From NCBI GenBank assembly GCA_028287105.1, contig JAQBQH010000182.1:1-42916 (forward strand): DNA of 42,916 nucleotides. Reading direction: 5' to 3'. Under the pieces are notes generated by a model that made no database searches, was not told the origin of the DNA, and saw only the letters and a program-made list of their open reading frames with translations. Positions 1-10,984 of this stretch are shown piece by piece; position 1 is the stretch's first letter, and every line of letters begins with the position of its first letter. This DNA comes from Myxococcales bacterium (GTDB taxonomy: Bacteria; Myxococcota_A; Polyangia; Palsa-1104). The translations under genes and the position numbers were made by a program.

Positions 1-2
1 CC

Positions 3-251
3 ACGCCTGCGACCGCGGCGACCGAGGTGGCGCGCCTCGTGGCCGACGCGTGGAACGCGCGCGAGGCGTGGCTCGTCGAAGTCGGTGGCACGCATCAGCT
101 GTTCTGGATGCGCGGCACCACCCTGCACGACGCCGAGATCGAGCCCATGGCGGCGATGGTCGGTGCCGCCATCGTCGATGGCGAGAGCCCGCCCTTGCCC
201 GCGCGCGTCATCGATCGCACCTTGCGCCGAATCGGTGCGCTGCTGCTGTAG
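3..251 (+). CDS. Hypothetical protein, C-terminal fragment (5' end outside window)
   Basis: The reading frame is open from the left edge, so this is the 3' end of a longer gene; a GTG at 27 is an internal valine or an unlikely start. About 82 residues are visible, ending in TAG at 249-251. The fragment has a Trp-containing stretch (WNAREAWLVEVGG), an FWMRG motif and ends in RTLRRIGALLL. I do not recognise a family, and no catalytic motif or membrane segment is evident. It lies about 118 bp upstream of the preferred start of the ECF sigma gene on the same strand. That it is a real gene is inferred from the uninterrupted frame and the codon usage, which matches its neighbours. Confidence 0.5.
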   Translation, partial: TPATAATEVARLVADAWNAREAWLVEVGGTHQLFWMRGTTLHDAEIEPMAAMVGAAIVDGESPPLPARVIDRTLRRIGALLL

Positions 252-368
252 TTGGCCAGCGAATCGATCCAGGCGGGCGGTTGGCCCGTACTTGTCGATG
301 AAACCATTATGCTGCTACCGTCGTACGTCGCGGGAAAACGGTGGGCGAGCGTGGTTGACAAGGGTGAC

Positions 369-911
369 GTGACACTGATTAGCGGAGCCGCCGCGGGCGA
401 CCGGGATTGCCTGGCGGCGCTCTATGATCGCTATGCCCCGGCGCTGCTGGCGATCGGCCGCCGCATCCTCGGCGATCGGCGCGAGGCGGAGGATTTGTTG
501 CACGACGTGTTCATCGAAGTCTGGCGCCAGGCTGCCGATTATGACGAGGCGCGCGGCAGCGTGCGCGCGTGGCTGCTGATGCGCATGCGCAGCCGGGCGC
601 TCGACCGTCGCAAAGCCGCCGTCTTCTCCAAGCGCGCCGATCTCCCGGCGCCCGAAGCGGTCGCGGCCACCGTCGGTGACGCCCACTCCGGCGAGGATCC
701 CGAGTTGGGCGCCGACCGCACCGCCGTTCGCCGCGCGCTGGCGGAGCTGCCGGCCGAGCAGCGGCAGGTTCTGGAGCTGGGCTACTTCGAGGGTTTGTCG
801 TCGTCCGAGATCGCCGAGCGCCTGCGGGCGCCCATCGGCACCGTGAAGTCGCGCGTGGCGGCGGCGCTCACCAAGCTTCGCCAAGGCCTCATGCCCGAGG
901 CGTCGCGATGA
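369..911 (+). CDS. ECF-type RNA polymerase sigma factor
   Basis: A sigma-70 family protein of about 180 residues. Region 2 (about residues 15-80) shows the pattern LYDRYAPALLAIGRRIL, then EAEDLLHDVFIEVW and the -10-recognising helix around RMRSRALDRRK. Region 4 (about 122-172) has LPAEQRQVLELGYFEGLSSSEIAERL and the helix GTVKSRVAAALTKLR. The short length without regions 1 and 3 is typical of ECF factors. The start is uncertain: GTG 369 has AAGGG at 360-364 and gives the usual short N-terminus, while in-frame ATG 309 and GTG 351 are alternatives. Its stop overlaps the ATG of the anti-sigma gene (ATGA, 908-911), which indicates translational coupling. It should direct transcription of a stress regulon, released by the downstream zinc-cupin anti-sigma factor. 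Confidence 0.9.
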   Translation: MTLISGAAAGDRDCLAALYDRYAPALLAIGRRILGDRREAEDLLHDVFIEVWRQAADYDEARGSVRAWLLMRMRSRALDRRKAAVFSKRADLPAPEAVAATVGDAHSGEDPELGADRTAVRRALAELPAEQRQVLELGYFEGLSSSEIAERLRAPIGTVKSRVAAALTKLRQGLMPEASR

Positions 912-1561
912 GCGGCGCGCACATCGACGACCGCATCGGCGACCTCCTCCTGGGCGACGTCAGCGACGCCGAGCGCGAGACGCTCGAAGCGCACGTCGCC
1001 GGCTGCGCCCGCTGCAACCAGGAGCTCATGCAGGCCGCCGACGCCTTCGCCGCGCTGGCGCTGGCGCTCCCCGCCGAAGCGCCACCGGCCGCGTTGCGCG
1101 CGCGCATCCTCGACGGCATCAAGCCGCCCCGTTTGCACGCGATGATGGACAAGCTGGCGTCGCTGTTCGACGTCGGCCGCGCCAAAGCGCGCGATCTGCT
1201 CGAGCGCCTCGACAGTCCCAGCGAGTGGATGCCGGGCCCCGTCGAAAATTCGTGGGTCATGATGGCCGAGGGCTGCGGGCCCGCCGTCGCCGGCGCCTTC
1301 TGCGGCTTCGTCAAGATGGGACCGTCGGTCACGTGGCCCCGCCACACCCACCTCGGCCGCGAATTCATGCTGGTGGTCCAAGGCGGATTCAAGCAAGAGG
1401 ATGGCGTCGAGGTGCACGCCGGCGATCTGCACGTCATGGAGGAGGGAAGCGCGCACCGCTTCACCATCTTCGACGACGAAGCGTGCATCTCGGCGGTCGT
1501 CGTACACGGCGGCGTCTCGTTCGACGATGGCGCGCTCGACCTCGGCGACCTCGTCAAGTAG
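908..1561 (+). CDS. ChrR-like anti-sigma factor (zinc finger plus cupin)
   Basis: A 217-residue cytoplasmic protein with the two-domain plan of ChrR. The N-terminal zinc anti-sigma domain has H5, H29, C33 and C36 (H-x23-H-x3-C-x2-C). The C-terminal cupin barrel (about residues 105-205) keeps the four likely metal ligands H146, H148, E152 and H183 in the HTH...E...H pattern. In the ChrR family the N-terminal domain holds the cognate ECF sigma factor and the cupin is needed for the response to singlet oxygen or related oxidants. Overlap with the upstream sigma gene supports a cognate pair. The inducer here is inferred from the family only; the sequence does not show whether it is singlet oxygen, peroxide or another signal. 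Confidence 0.85.
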   Translation: MSGAHIDDRIGDLLLGDVSDAERETLEAHVAGCARCNQELMQAADAFAALALALPAEAPPAALRARILDGIKPPRLHAMMDKLASLFDVGRAKARDLLERLDSPSEWMPGPVENSWVMMAEGCGPAVAGAFCGFVKMGPSVTWPRHTHLGREFMLVVQGGFKQEDGVEVHAGDLHVMEEGSAHRFTIFDDEACISAVVVHGGVSFDDGALDLGDLVK

Positions 1562-1564
1562 TGC

Positions 1565-1570
1565 TAGAAT
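1565..1570 (+). promoter_or_regulatory. Candidate -10 element TAGAAT for a leaderless kinase mRNA
   Basis: TAGAAT lies 6 nt before the GTG start at 1577. With the usual 6-8 nt from -10 to transcription start, the first transcribed base would fall on or next to the start codon. No Shine-Dalgarno sequence is present. One of eight such arrangements in the window. Confidence 0.5.
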
Positions 1571-1576
1571 CTCGAC

Positions 1577-3316
<1,740 letters not shown>

Positions 3317-3355
3317 TTTTGTGACAAATTCCAGGCCGTGTTGACGTCGGCCCTC

Positions 3356-6300
3356 ATGCAGAGACCAAACTTAGACCTGAAGATCCCCGGCTTTACCTAC
3401 GCGGACCTGTACGCCCCGGACAAGCTGCGCACGCTCTTCGAGCGCTGGCACGCGGAGCTGGGCGAGGTCGACCCGGCGCTGGCTGCGCGCTACGACGCCT
3501 ATCGCGCCACGCTCGGCGAAAACCTGGGACCGGTCGAGCTGTCCGAGCTCCTGGTCGACCTGGCACCGTCGGTGTCGCGCTTCGTGGTGCGGCTGTTCGG
3601 CGTCGAGGACGCCTGGAACGCGCAGCGCCAGGCTGTGCTCGACGAGCTGCACGTCTTTCGCTTCAAGGACGAGTTCGTCAAACGCCGGGCGCTCAAGCGC
3701 AAGCCCGACGAGTGCACGCGCGAAGCCGGCGACAAGGTGCTCGAAGGGCTCGGCCTCCTCGGTGAATCGGCGGACGACGAGCGCAAGGTCGCCCTCGCCA
3801 TCGTGCACCTCCTCGATCACGAGGCGGAGCTGAAGAAGGGAGCGGCTGACGATGCCAGGCTCATCGCGCTGCGCAACGATCTCGCGGCGCTCGAGCAGTG
3901 GATCGTCTGCCGCAAGGGAGAGCTCGGCAAGAAGTGGCTCTCGTACAAGTTCGCCGCCGCGACGACCGACGCGCTCAACCTCGTCGAGCTCAGGCGCCCG
4001 TCGCAGGAGATGAAGGAGCTGATCGTCGGTCCGCCCGAGCATCGGCGCGAGCGCGACGGATTCCGCCTCACCGACCGCCGCATGAACCCCAAGCAGGTGC
4101 TGGCGGAGGTCGACTACTGCCTCTACTGCCACGATCGCGACAAGGACTCCTGCTCCAAGGGTCTGCGCGACGCCAAGTCGGGCGCGATCAAGCCGAACGC
4201 GCTCGGCATCGAGCTCAACGGCTGCCCGCTCGACGAGAAGATCTCGGAGATGCACATCACCAAGCGGCGCGGCGATTCGATCGGCGCGCTGGCGCTCGTG
4301 GTCATCGACAATCCGATGTGCCCGGGCACCGGACACCGCATCTGCAACGACTGCATGAAGGCGTGCGTCTATCAGAAGCAGAAGCCGGTCGACATCCCGC
4401 AGATCGAGACGGCCGTGCTCACCGACGTGCTGGCGCTGCCCTGGGGCCTCGAGATCTACGGGCTTTTGACGCGCTGGAATCCGCTCAACGTGCGGCGCCC
4501 CTACGCGCTGCCGTATCGCGGGCAGGATGTGCTCGTCGTCGGGCTCGGCCCGGCGGGCTACACGCTGTCGCATCACCTCATGAACGAAGGCTTCGGCGTG
4601 GTCGGCATCGACGGCCTCAAGCTCGAGCCGCTGCCGACGGCGCTCGTCGGTGACTGGACGACCGGCACGCCACCGGAGCCGGTCAAGAGCTTCCAGTACG
4701 AGGAGCTGGACGACCGCGTGCTGCTCGGGTTCGGTGGCGTGTCGGAGTACGGCATCACGGTGCGCTGGGACAAGAACTTCCTCGGGCTCATCTACACGAC
4801 GCTCATGCGGCGCGACAAGTTCCGCGCCTACGGCGGCGTGCGGCTCGGCGGCACCATTACCATCGAAGACGCGTGGCGGCTCGGGTTCGCGCACGTGGCG
4901 ATCGCCGCCGGCGCCGGCAAGCCGACGGTCATCGAGCTGGAGAACAACCTCATCCGCGGCGTGCGCAAGGCGTCCGACTTCCTCATGGCGCTGCAGCTGC
5001 AGGGCGCCTACAAGCGCTCGTCGCTGGCGAACTTGCAGGTGCGGCTGCCGGGCATCGTCATCGGCGGCGGCTTGACCGCGATCGATACGGCGACCGAGAT
5101 GGCGGCGTACTACGTCGTTCAGTGCGAGAAGATGCTCGACCGCTTCGAGGGGCTGCTCGAGACGTTCGGCGAGGACAAGGCGCGCGCGACGTTCGACGTC
5201 GAGGAGCGCGGCGTGCTCGACGAGTTCCTGACGCACGGCCGCGCGATTCGCGCCGAGCGTCAGAAGGCGGCCGCCGAGAAGCGGGCGCCGAAGTTCCAGG
5301 CGCTGATCGATTCGTGGGGCGGTGTGTCGCTGCTCTACCGCAAGAAGATCACCGATTCACCGGCCTATCGCTTGAACCACGAAGAGGTGGAGAAGGCGCT
5401 CGAAGAGGGCGTGCGCTTCATCGAAGGCATGACGCCGGTGGCGGCGATCCCCGACGAGCGCGGCGCGCTCAAGGCGATGACGTTCAAGAACTCGGCGGGC
5501 AATCTCGTCGAGCTGCCGGCGCGAACCGTGTGCGTCGCGGCGGGCACGTCGCCGAACACGATCTACGAAAAGGAGTACCCGGGCACGTTCGCGCTCGATA
5601 AGCGCGGCTTCTTCGCGCCGCACAAGGCGGTGCGCTCGGAGTCGGGCGAGGTCACGCTCACGCCCGACCCGAACGGCTTCTTCACGTCGTACCTCGAGGA
5701 CGGCAAGACCGTCACTTATTACGGCGACAACCATCCGCGCTACGCGGGCAGCGTCGTCAAGGCGATGGCGTCGGCCAAGCATGGCTTCGTGCACGTGGCC
5801 GCGGCCTTCGGCGAGGCGGCGCACGACCCGGCCGGACAGCCCGCGCGCGAGCAGAAGTGGCGCACGCTGACGGCGAAGCTCGAGGACGGGCTGCGCGCGA
5901 CGGTGGTGGCGGTCAATCGCTTGACGCCGACGATCGTCGAGGTGGTGGTGCGCGCCCCGTTGGCGGCGAAGCAGTTCCATCCGGGCCAGTTCTACCGGCT
6001 GCAGAACTACGAGAGCCAGAGCGCCATCGTCGACGGCACGCGGCTGTCGATGGAGGGGCTGGCGCTCACGGGCGCATGGACCGATCCGGAGCGCGGCCTT
6101 CTGTCGCTCATCGTTCTCGAGATGGGCTCGTCGTCGCGCTTGTGCGCGGCGCTCGAGCCGGGCGAGCCGGTCGTGGTCATGGGGCCGACCGGAACGCCCA
6201 CGGAGATCCCCGCCGGCGAGACGGTGGTGCTGGCCGGCGGCGGCCTCGGCAACGCGGTGCTCTTCTCGATCGGCAAGGCGCTGCGCGCGGCGGGCTGCAA

Positions 6301-6865
6301 GGTGATCTACTTCGCGGCCTATCGCAAAGCAGAGGATGTGTTCAAGGTCGACGACATCGAAGCGGCCTCGGACGTGATCGTCTGGTCGACGGACAGCGCC
6401 CCGGCCGTGACGCCGCGGCGGCCGCAAGATCGCGGCTTCGTCGGCAACGTGGTGCAGGCGATGCGTGCCTACGCCGACGATGAGCTCGGGCCGCAGGCGG
6501 TGCCGTACAGCGACGGCGCGCGCATCATCGCCATCGGGTCGGACCGCATGATGCGCGCGGTGAAGGATGCGCGTTACGGCGTCCTGGCCGGCAAGCTGAG
6601 GCCGGATCATACCGCCGTCGCCAGCATCAACTCGCCGATGCAGTGCATGATGAAAGAGGTGTGCGCGCAGTGCTTGCAGAAGCACGTCGATCCGCGCACG
6701 GGCAAGGAGACGGTGGTGTTCAGCTGCTTCAACCAGGATCAGCTGATGGACCACGTCGACTTCGACAACCTCGCCGCGCGACTCCGCCTCAACACCGTGC
6801 AGGAGAAGCTGACCAATCTCTGGCTCGACCGCGTGCTCGTCGTCAAAGACGTCCGTCGCGTCTAG
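3356..6865 (+). CDS. Large FAD/Fe-S pyridine-nucleotide oxidoreductase, NfnL-NfnS-like fusion
   Basis: From ATG 3356 the protein has 1,169 residues (in-frame GTG 3338 and TTG 3341 would add six or five). Residues 1 to about 240 are mostly helical and unfamiliar. Next come two cysteine groups, C255-x2-C258-x7-C266 (with C290) and C322-x7-C330-x2-C333-x3-C337, resembling the Fe-S region of GltD/NfnL-type proteins. A flavin-binding Rossmann motif (VVGLGPAG, about 394-401) and a second dinucleotide motif (VIGGGLTAIDTATE, about 568-581) follow. The C-terminal third resembles the PyrK/NfnS ferredoxin-reductase fold: FHPGQFYRL (about 873), GPTGTPTEI, VLAGGGLGNAV, and a terminal C1097-x5-C1103-x2-C1106-x17-C1124 group suited to a [2Fe-2S] cluster. 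The likely job is electron transfer between NAD(P)H and ferredoxin or another carrier. Whether it bifurcates electrons cannot be read from sequence. Confidence 0.85.
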   Translation: MQRPNLDLKIPGFTYADLYAPDKLRTLFERWHAELGEVDPALAARYDAYRATLGENLGPVELSELLVDLAPSVSRFVVRLFGVEDAWNAQRQAVLDELHVFRFKDEFVKRRALKRKPDECTREAGDKVLEGLGLLGESADDERKVALAIVHLLDHEAELKKGAADDARLIALRNDLAALEQWIVCRKGELGKKWLSYKFAAATTDALNLVELRRPSQEMKELIVGPPEHRRERDGFRLTDRRMNPKQVLAEVDYCLYCHDRDKDSCSKGLRDAKSGAIKPNALGIELNGCPLDEKISEMHITKRRGDSIGALALVVIDNPMCPGTGHRICNDCMKACVYQKQKPVDIPQIETAVLTDVLALPWGLEIYGLLTRWNPLNVRRPYALPYRGQDVLVVGLGPAGYTLSHHLMNEGFGVVGIDGLKLEPLPTALVGDWTTGTPPEPVKSFQYEELDDRVLLGFGGVSEYGITVRWDKNFLGLIYTTLMRRDKFRAYGGVRLGGTITIEDAWRLGFAHVAIAAGAGKPTVIELENNLIRGVRKASDFLMALQLQGAYKRSSLANLQVRLPGIVIGGGLTAIDTATEMAAYYVVQCEKMLDRFEGLLETFGEDKARATFDVEERGVLDEFLTHGRAIRAERQKAAAEKRAPKFQALIDSWGGVSLLYRKKITDSPAYRLNHEEVEKALEEGVRFIEGMTPVAAIPDERGALKAMTFKNSAGNLVELPARTVCVAAGTSPNTIYEKEYPGTFALDKRGFFAPHKAVRSESGEVTLTPDPNGFFTSYLEDGKTVTYYGDNHPRYAGSVVKAMASAKHGFVHVAAAFGEAAHDPAGQPAREQKWRTLTAKLEDGLRATVVAVNRLTPTIVEVVVRAPLAAKQFHPGQFYRLQNYESQSAIVDGTRLSMEGLALTGAWTDPERGLLSLIVLEMGSSSRLCAALEPGEPVVVMGPTGTPTEIPAGETVVLAGGGLGNAVLFSIGKALRAAGCKVIYFAAYRKAEDVFKVDDIEAASDVIVWSTDSAPAVTPRRPQDRGFVGNVVQAMRAYADDELGPQAVPYSDGARIIAIGSDRMMRAVKDARYGVLAGKLRPDHTAVASINSPMQCMMKEVCAQCLQKHVDPRTGKETVVFSCFNQDQLMDHVDFDNLAARLRLNTVQEKLTNLWLDRVLVVKDVRRV

Positions 6866-6875
6866 CGCCTCCGAG

Positions 6876-7565
6876 CTACAAGCGCGCCTGCAGCTCCTCG
6901 GGGAGTCGGCGCGTCGCTTCGCGATAGGTCAGCCCGCTCATCTTCTCGCCGTGCTCCTTGACGTACCCGAACGTGAGCTCGGGGCGCTTGCGCGCGACGT
7001 CGCGCAGCACCCAGCCGATCGCTTTGCGAATGAAGAACTCCTTTTCGCCGAGCATCGGCGTGGCCAGGCGCGCGAAGAGCGGAAAGTCGCCGGCGCCGGC
7101 GCGGAGGAGGTCGAGCTGCGCGAGGAGCGCGGTGCGGCGCACCCAGAAGTCGTCGTCGCGCGCCCAGCTGGTCAGGAGCTTCGCCGGCTTCGCGGGCAGC
7201 GTGTGCGGCACCATCTTGGTCGCGATCCAGTCGACGTGCGCCCAGCAGCCCGAGCGGCGCACGAGCCCGATCAGCCACGCCGCGTCTTCGGGGCCGAGGA
7301 GCTTTCTCTTGCGCTCGAGGAGGCCGATGCCGGCGGAGTGCAGATCGAACCAATTGGTTGCGTACAGCGCGTCGACGGCGGCCACGAGCGCGTCGTGGTC
7401 GAGCGGCGTGGCTTTGACGAAGTCGGCGCAGGCGACGCGCAGCTGCTCGGAGACCACGCCGTGGAAGTGGAGCGCGCTCTTCATGTACGCCTTCTGCGCG
7501 ACCGCGCTCGCGGCGTCGCCCTCGGCTTTGAAGCGCTTCTTGAAGAAGGTGACGGCCGCGTTCAC
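6876..7565 (-). CDS. DNA alkylation repair protein, AlkD-like HEAT-repeat glycosylase
   Basis: A 229-residue all-helical protein with hallmarks of the AlkD/AlkC superfamily: a central WFDLHSAGIGLL and CWAHVDWIATKM region, then FWVRRTALLAQL and EKEFFIRKAIGWVLRDVARKRPE. The last is the most conserved block, containing the KAIGW(V/A)LR signature. Family members excise positively charged N3- and N7-alkylated purines. Length matches the family (220-240). The start is GTG at 7565, with no Shine-Dalgarno but with TAGACT 7 nt upstream, suggesting its own leaderless transcript even though it lies 13 bp behind rpoH. It converges on the oxidoreductase gene with only 10 bp between stop codons. Confidence 0.85.
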   Translation of the reverse strand: MNAAVTFFKKRFKAEGDAASAVAQKAYMKSALHFHGVVSEQLRVACADFVKATPLDHDALVAAVDALYATNWFDLHSAGIGLLERKRKLLGPEDAAWLIGLVRRSGCWAHVDWIATKMVPHTLPAKPAKLLTSWARDDDFWVRRTALLAQLDLLRAGAGDFPLFARLATPMLGEKEFFIRKAIGWVLRDVARKRPELTFGYVKEHGEKMSGLTYREATRRLPEELQARL

Positions 7566-7572
7566 GCCGCCG

Positions 7573-7578
7573 AGTCTA
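7573..7578 (-). promoter_or_regulatory. Candidate -10 element TAGACT for the AlkD-like gene
   Basis: Read on the minus strand, TAGACT ends 7 nt before the GTG start at 7565 and lies immediately 3' of the rpoH stop codon. This would separate alkD expression from rpoH and give a leaderless message. Confidence 0.45.
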
Positions 7579-8451
<873 letters not shown>

Positions 8452-8482
8452 GGTCGTGGCCTCCTTCCGCTCCGTTGGATGA

Positions 8483-8495
8483 CCCGCTTAGCGGG
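8483..8495 (-). other. Short hairpin in the rpoH leader
   Basis: CCCGC-TTA-GCGGG forms a perfect 5-bp stem with a 3-nt loop, 16 nt upstream of the AAGGAGG ribosome site of rpoH and 24 nt after the stop of the preceding gene. No U-run follows, so it is not a standard terminator. It may be a processing or stability element; function is not shown. Confidence 0.3.
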
Positions 8496-8519
8496 ATCGT
8501 CTCGTGCCGTGGTGGGAAA

Positions 8520-9386
8520 TTACGGCTTCTTGCCGAAAACACCGACGTGATATTCGCCGCCGCCTTTTTCGATCTTGGCCTGCAGGTGGTAAGGGCCGGG
8601 AATGCCGGCGCAGAAGCCCATCACCGACTGCGCGGTCTTCGACTTGTTGTCGGAGACGCGCTTACCCGACGGGTCCCACAGATATTGCGAGAGGAACTGC
8701 ACGCCCGCGCCGCCGGCGGCGATGAAGGTGTAGCACTGGCCGGCCTCGAGCGGGACGTACCAATCGCTGCGCTGGCCCTTGTCGCCGAAGCCGGCGAAGA
8801 AGTCGCCGACGCGGTGCGCGCCTGGCGCGAGCGACTTCGCTTCGCCGTCGATGTGCGAGTTGAGCGCATCGGCGCCGGCGCCGGCGGGCGCAGCGGCCTT
8901 GGGCTGCAGCGACGGATCGGGCGGCGGCATGCCGTCGCCCGTCGCCTGCGGAGGCGGAGTCGCGGCCGCGCCGCCACCGGCGACGTAGACCTGCACGGCG
9001 ACTTCACCGGCGCCGCGCTTGACGGTCGCCTCGAGGCGGTAGGCGCCGGGCCACTCGGCGCAGTGCTGGATCGACGGCGTCGGATCGAAGCCGATGTCCG
9101 ATGCGACGCGCTTGCCGTTCGGATTGTAGAGGGCGAGATCGAGGTCGCTCACGCCCTGACCGCTGACACCGAGGATCGTGTAGCAGCGACCGGCCTGCAT
9201 GGTCACGAACTGCTGCGTCGACTGGCGGCTGCCGAGAAAACCGCCGATGGGCGCGCCGAGCGGCTCCTGACCGGCCGCCTTCGTCGCTGCGCGCTGCTGC
9301 AGCTGGCTCTTCAGGAGCCCCGACAGATCCGCGCGCGCGCTGCCCGCGAACGCCAACGTGATCGCAATCACCCCCACTACCCGCAT
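8520..9386 (-). CDS. Secreted protein with two copies of a beta-rich domain, unknown function
   Basis: A 288-residue protein with a signal peptide (MRVVGVIAITLAFAGSARA, cut likely after ARA). It has two copies of one domain joined by a Pro/Ala/Gly linker (about residues 135-175). Copy 1 (about 60-130) contains AGRCYTILGVSGQGVSDLDL, NPNGKRV and HCAEWPGAYRLEATVKRGAGEVAVQVY. Copy 2 (about 205-285) contains AGQCYTFIAAGGAGV, DPSGKRVSDN and FCAGIPGPYHLQAKIEKGGGEYHVGVF. Each copy has a conserved pair of cysteines that could form a disulfide, and the pattern resembles PPC-like beta-sandwich domains. Export to the periplasm or surface is likely. Ribosome site GGAGGG precedes the ATG. It is on the same strand as rpoH, 68 bp upstream. 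I cannot assign a biochemical role. Confidence 0.75.
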   Translation of the reverse strand: MRVVGVIAITLAFAGSARADLSGLLKSQLQQRAATKAAGQEPLGAPIGGFLGSRQSTQQFVTMQAGRCYTILGVSGQGVSDLDLALYNPNGKRVASDIGFDPTPSIQHCAEWPGAYRLEATVKRGAGEVAVQVYVAGGGAAATPPPQATGDGMPPPDPSLQPKAAAPAGAGADALNSHIDGEAKSLAPGAHRVGDFFAGFGDKGQRSDWYVPLEAGQCYTFIAAGGAGVQFLSQYLWDPSGKRVSDNKSKTAQSVMGFCAGIPGPYHLQAKIEKGGGEYHVGVFGKKP

Positions 9387-9442
9387 AGGCCCTCCACCGC
9401 GCGGACCTTGCCAAAAAGGGCTGCCGACCGCAAGCTGGAGTC

Positions 9443-10984
9443 GTGTTCCTCCTTTATATAGTCGCGGCCGCGATTCTTGGGGGCGGAGCGTTCACGGTGG
9501 TGCGGCGGCGCAGGCTGATCGATGCGCGGCTGCGCGAGCAGGCGCTCTCGGCCGAGCTCAACGCCATCCGGGCGACGGCGCAGGCCGAAGCGGCGGCGGC
9601 GATGAGCGCCGCAGCGGGCTCGGCGAAGGAGGAGGTGCTCGAGGCGCGGCGCGTGGCGCAGGAAGAGGCGCTGCGCATCGAACGCGAGCTCCATCGACGC
9701 GAGGACGAGGTCGCGCGTCGCGAGGCGACGTCGAGCGCCACCGAGCAGCGGGTGATCGCGCGCGCGGCGGCGGTGCACGAACGCGAGCAGGGGCTCAAGG
9801 CGTTCGAGGCCAAGAAGCGGGAGCTCGACGAGGCGCGCAAGAAGATCGAGGTCGAGGTCGTCGATCGGCTCGAGGACGTGGCGGGCGAGACGCGCGCCGA
9901 TCTGCGCGATCGGCTCGTCGGTGAGTGGGTCACCGAGGCCAAGGCGCGCGCGGCCGACGAGCTGCGCCACATCGAGCAGGGGCTCGCCGACGCGGAGCAT
10001 GGCCGCGAAGCCAAGCGCGTCATGGGCATCGCCATTCAGCGCTATCAGGGCCACTACCTGACGGAGCGGCTGTTGTCGAACCTGCCGCTGCCGCCGGGGC
10101 TCGGCGCGCGACTGGTCGCCGACCTGCCGACGCTCGAGGAGATCGCCAACATCAAGCTGACGCTCGCCGACGATGAGACCAGCATCCGCCTCGAGGGGCA
10201 GGACTCGTTCGGTCGCGAGATCGCCCGTCGCGCCATCCGCAAGTTCGAGAAGCAGGGTTGGAAGGGCGAGGCGCGCGGCTCGGTCGAGCGCATCAAGGAA
10301 GAGCTGGAGCGGGAGGTCGTCGACCTCGGACGGCGGGCCTTCAAGGAGCTCGAGATTCCGCGCGCGCATCCCGACATCGTCAAGCTGGTCGGGCGGCTGA
10401 ACTGGCGCACCTCGTACACGCAGAATCAGTGGAAGCACGCGGTCGAGGCGGCGTTCCTGTGCGGCATGATGGCGTCGGAGCTGGGGCTCGACATCAAGAT
10501 CGCGCGGCGCGCGGCGCTCATGCACGACATCGGCAAGGCGCTCACCCACGCCATCGACGGGTCGCACGCGGTCATCGGCGCCGACTACGCGCGCCGGCTC
10601 GGCGAGGCGGAGATCGTGGCCAACGCCATCGGCGCGCATCACGCGGACGAGCCGTGCAACACGGTGTACGCCTCGCTGGTCGCGGCGGCCGACGCCATGA
10701 GCGGCGCGCGGCCCGGTGCGCGTCGCGAGCAGACCGACAACTACGTGCAGAAGCTCGACGACCTCGAGCGCATCGGCGGCAGCTTCGCCGGCGTCGAGCG
10801 TGCGTTCGCCGTGCAGGGGGGGCGCGAGGTGCGCGTCTACGTGCAGGAGGGGCGCGTCACCGACGAGCGCGCCGTCGAGCTCTCGTCGCAGATCGCCAAG
10901 CAGATCTCGGAGGAGATGACCTTCCCCGGGCAGATCAAGGTCACCGTCATCCGCGAGTTGCGCGCCGTCGAAGTGGCAGGCTAG
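9443..10984 (+). CDS. rny: RNase Y-family phosphodiesterase with degenerate KH domain
   Basis: A 513-residue protein with RNase Y architecture: N-terminal membrane anchor (FLLYIVAAAILGGGAF), a long charged coiled coil (about residues 20-190), a KH-position segment (about 215-275), and an HD domain with MHDIGKA (about 360) and the AAADAMSGARPGARRE signature. The C-terminus matches family form (FAGVERAFAVQGGREVRVYV and FPGQIKVTVIRELRAVE). Family members start mRNA decay as membrane-anchored endoribonucleases using the HD metal site. The odd feature is the KH loop: where canonical RNase Y has GRIIGREGRNIR, this protein reads GARLVADLPTLEEIA, so the RNA-binding GxxG is absent. It may be a second, diverged paralogue. 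GTG start; GGAG lies only 2 nt before it. Confidence 0.88.
   Translation: MFLLYIVAAAILGGGAFTVVRRRRLIDARLREQALSAELNAIRATAQAEAAAAMSAAAGSAKEEVLEARRVAQEEALRIERELHRREDEVARREATSSATEQRVIARAAAVHEREQGLKAFEAKKRELDEARKKIEVEVVDRLEDVAGETRADLRDRLVGEWVTEAKARAADELRHIEQGLADAEHGREAKRVMGIAIQRYQGHYLTERLLSNLPLPPGLGARLVADLPTLEEIANIKLTLADDETSIRLEGQDSFGREIARRAIRKFEKQGWKGEARGSVERIKEELEREVVDLGRRAFKELEIPRAHPDIVKLVGRLNWRTSYTQNQWKHAVEAAFLCGMMASELGLDIKIARRAALMHDIGKALTHAIDGSHAVIGADYARRLGEAEIVANAIGAHHADEPCNTVYASLVAAADAMSGARPGARREQTDNYVQKLDDLERIGGSFAGVERAFAVQGGREVRVYVQEGRVTDERAVELSSQIAKQISEEMTFPGQIKVTVIRELRAVEVAG

Noticed and set aside
265-293. CGATCC and GTACTT before the ECF sigma gene as an autoregulated ECF promoter
   Set aside because: Only loosely like ChrR-linked promoter consensus, and similar matches are easy to find by chance.
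3371-6754. Two long minus-strand frames across the oxidoreductase gene
   Set aside because: No recognisable motifs, while the plus strand encodes a protein with clear FAD and Fe-S motifs.
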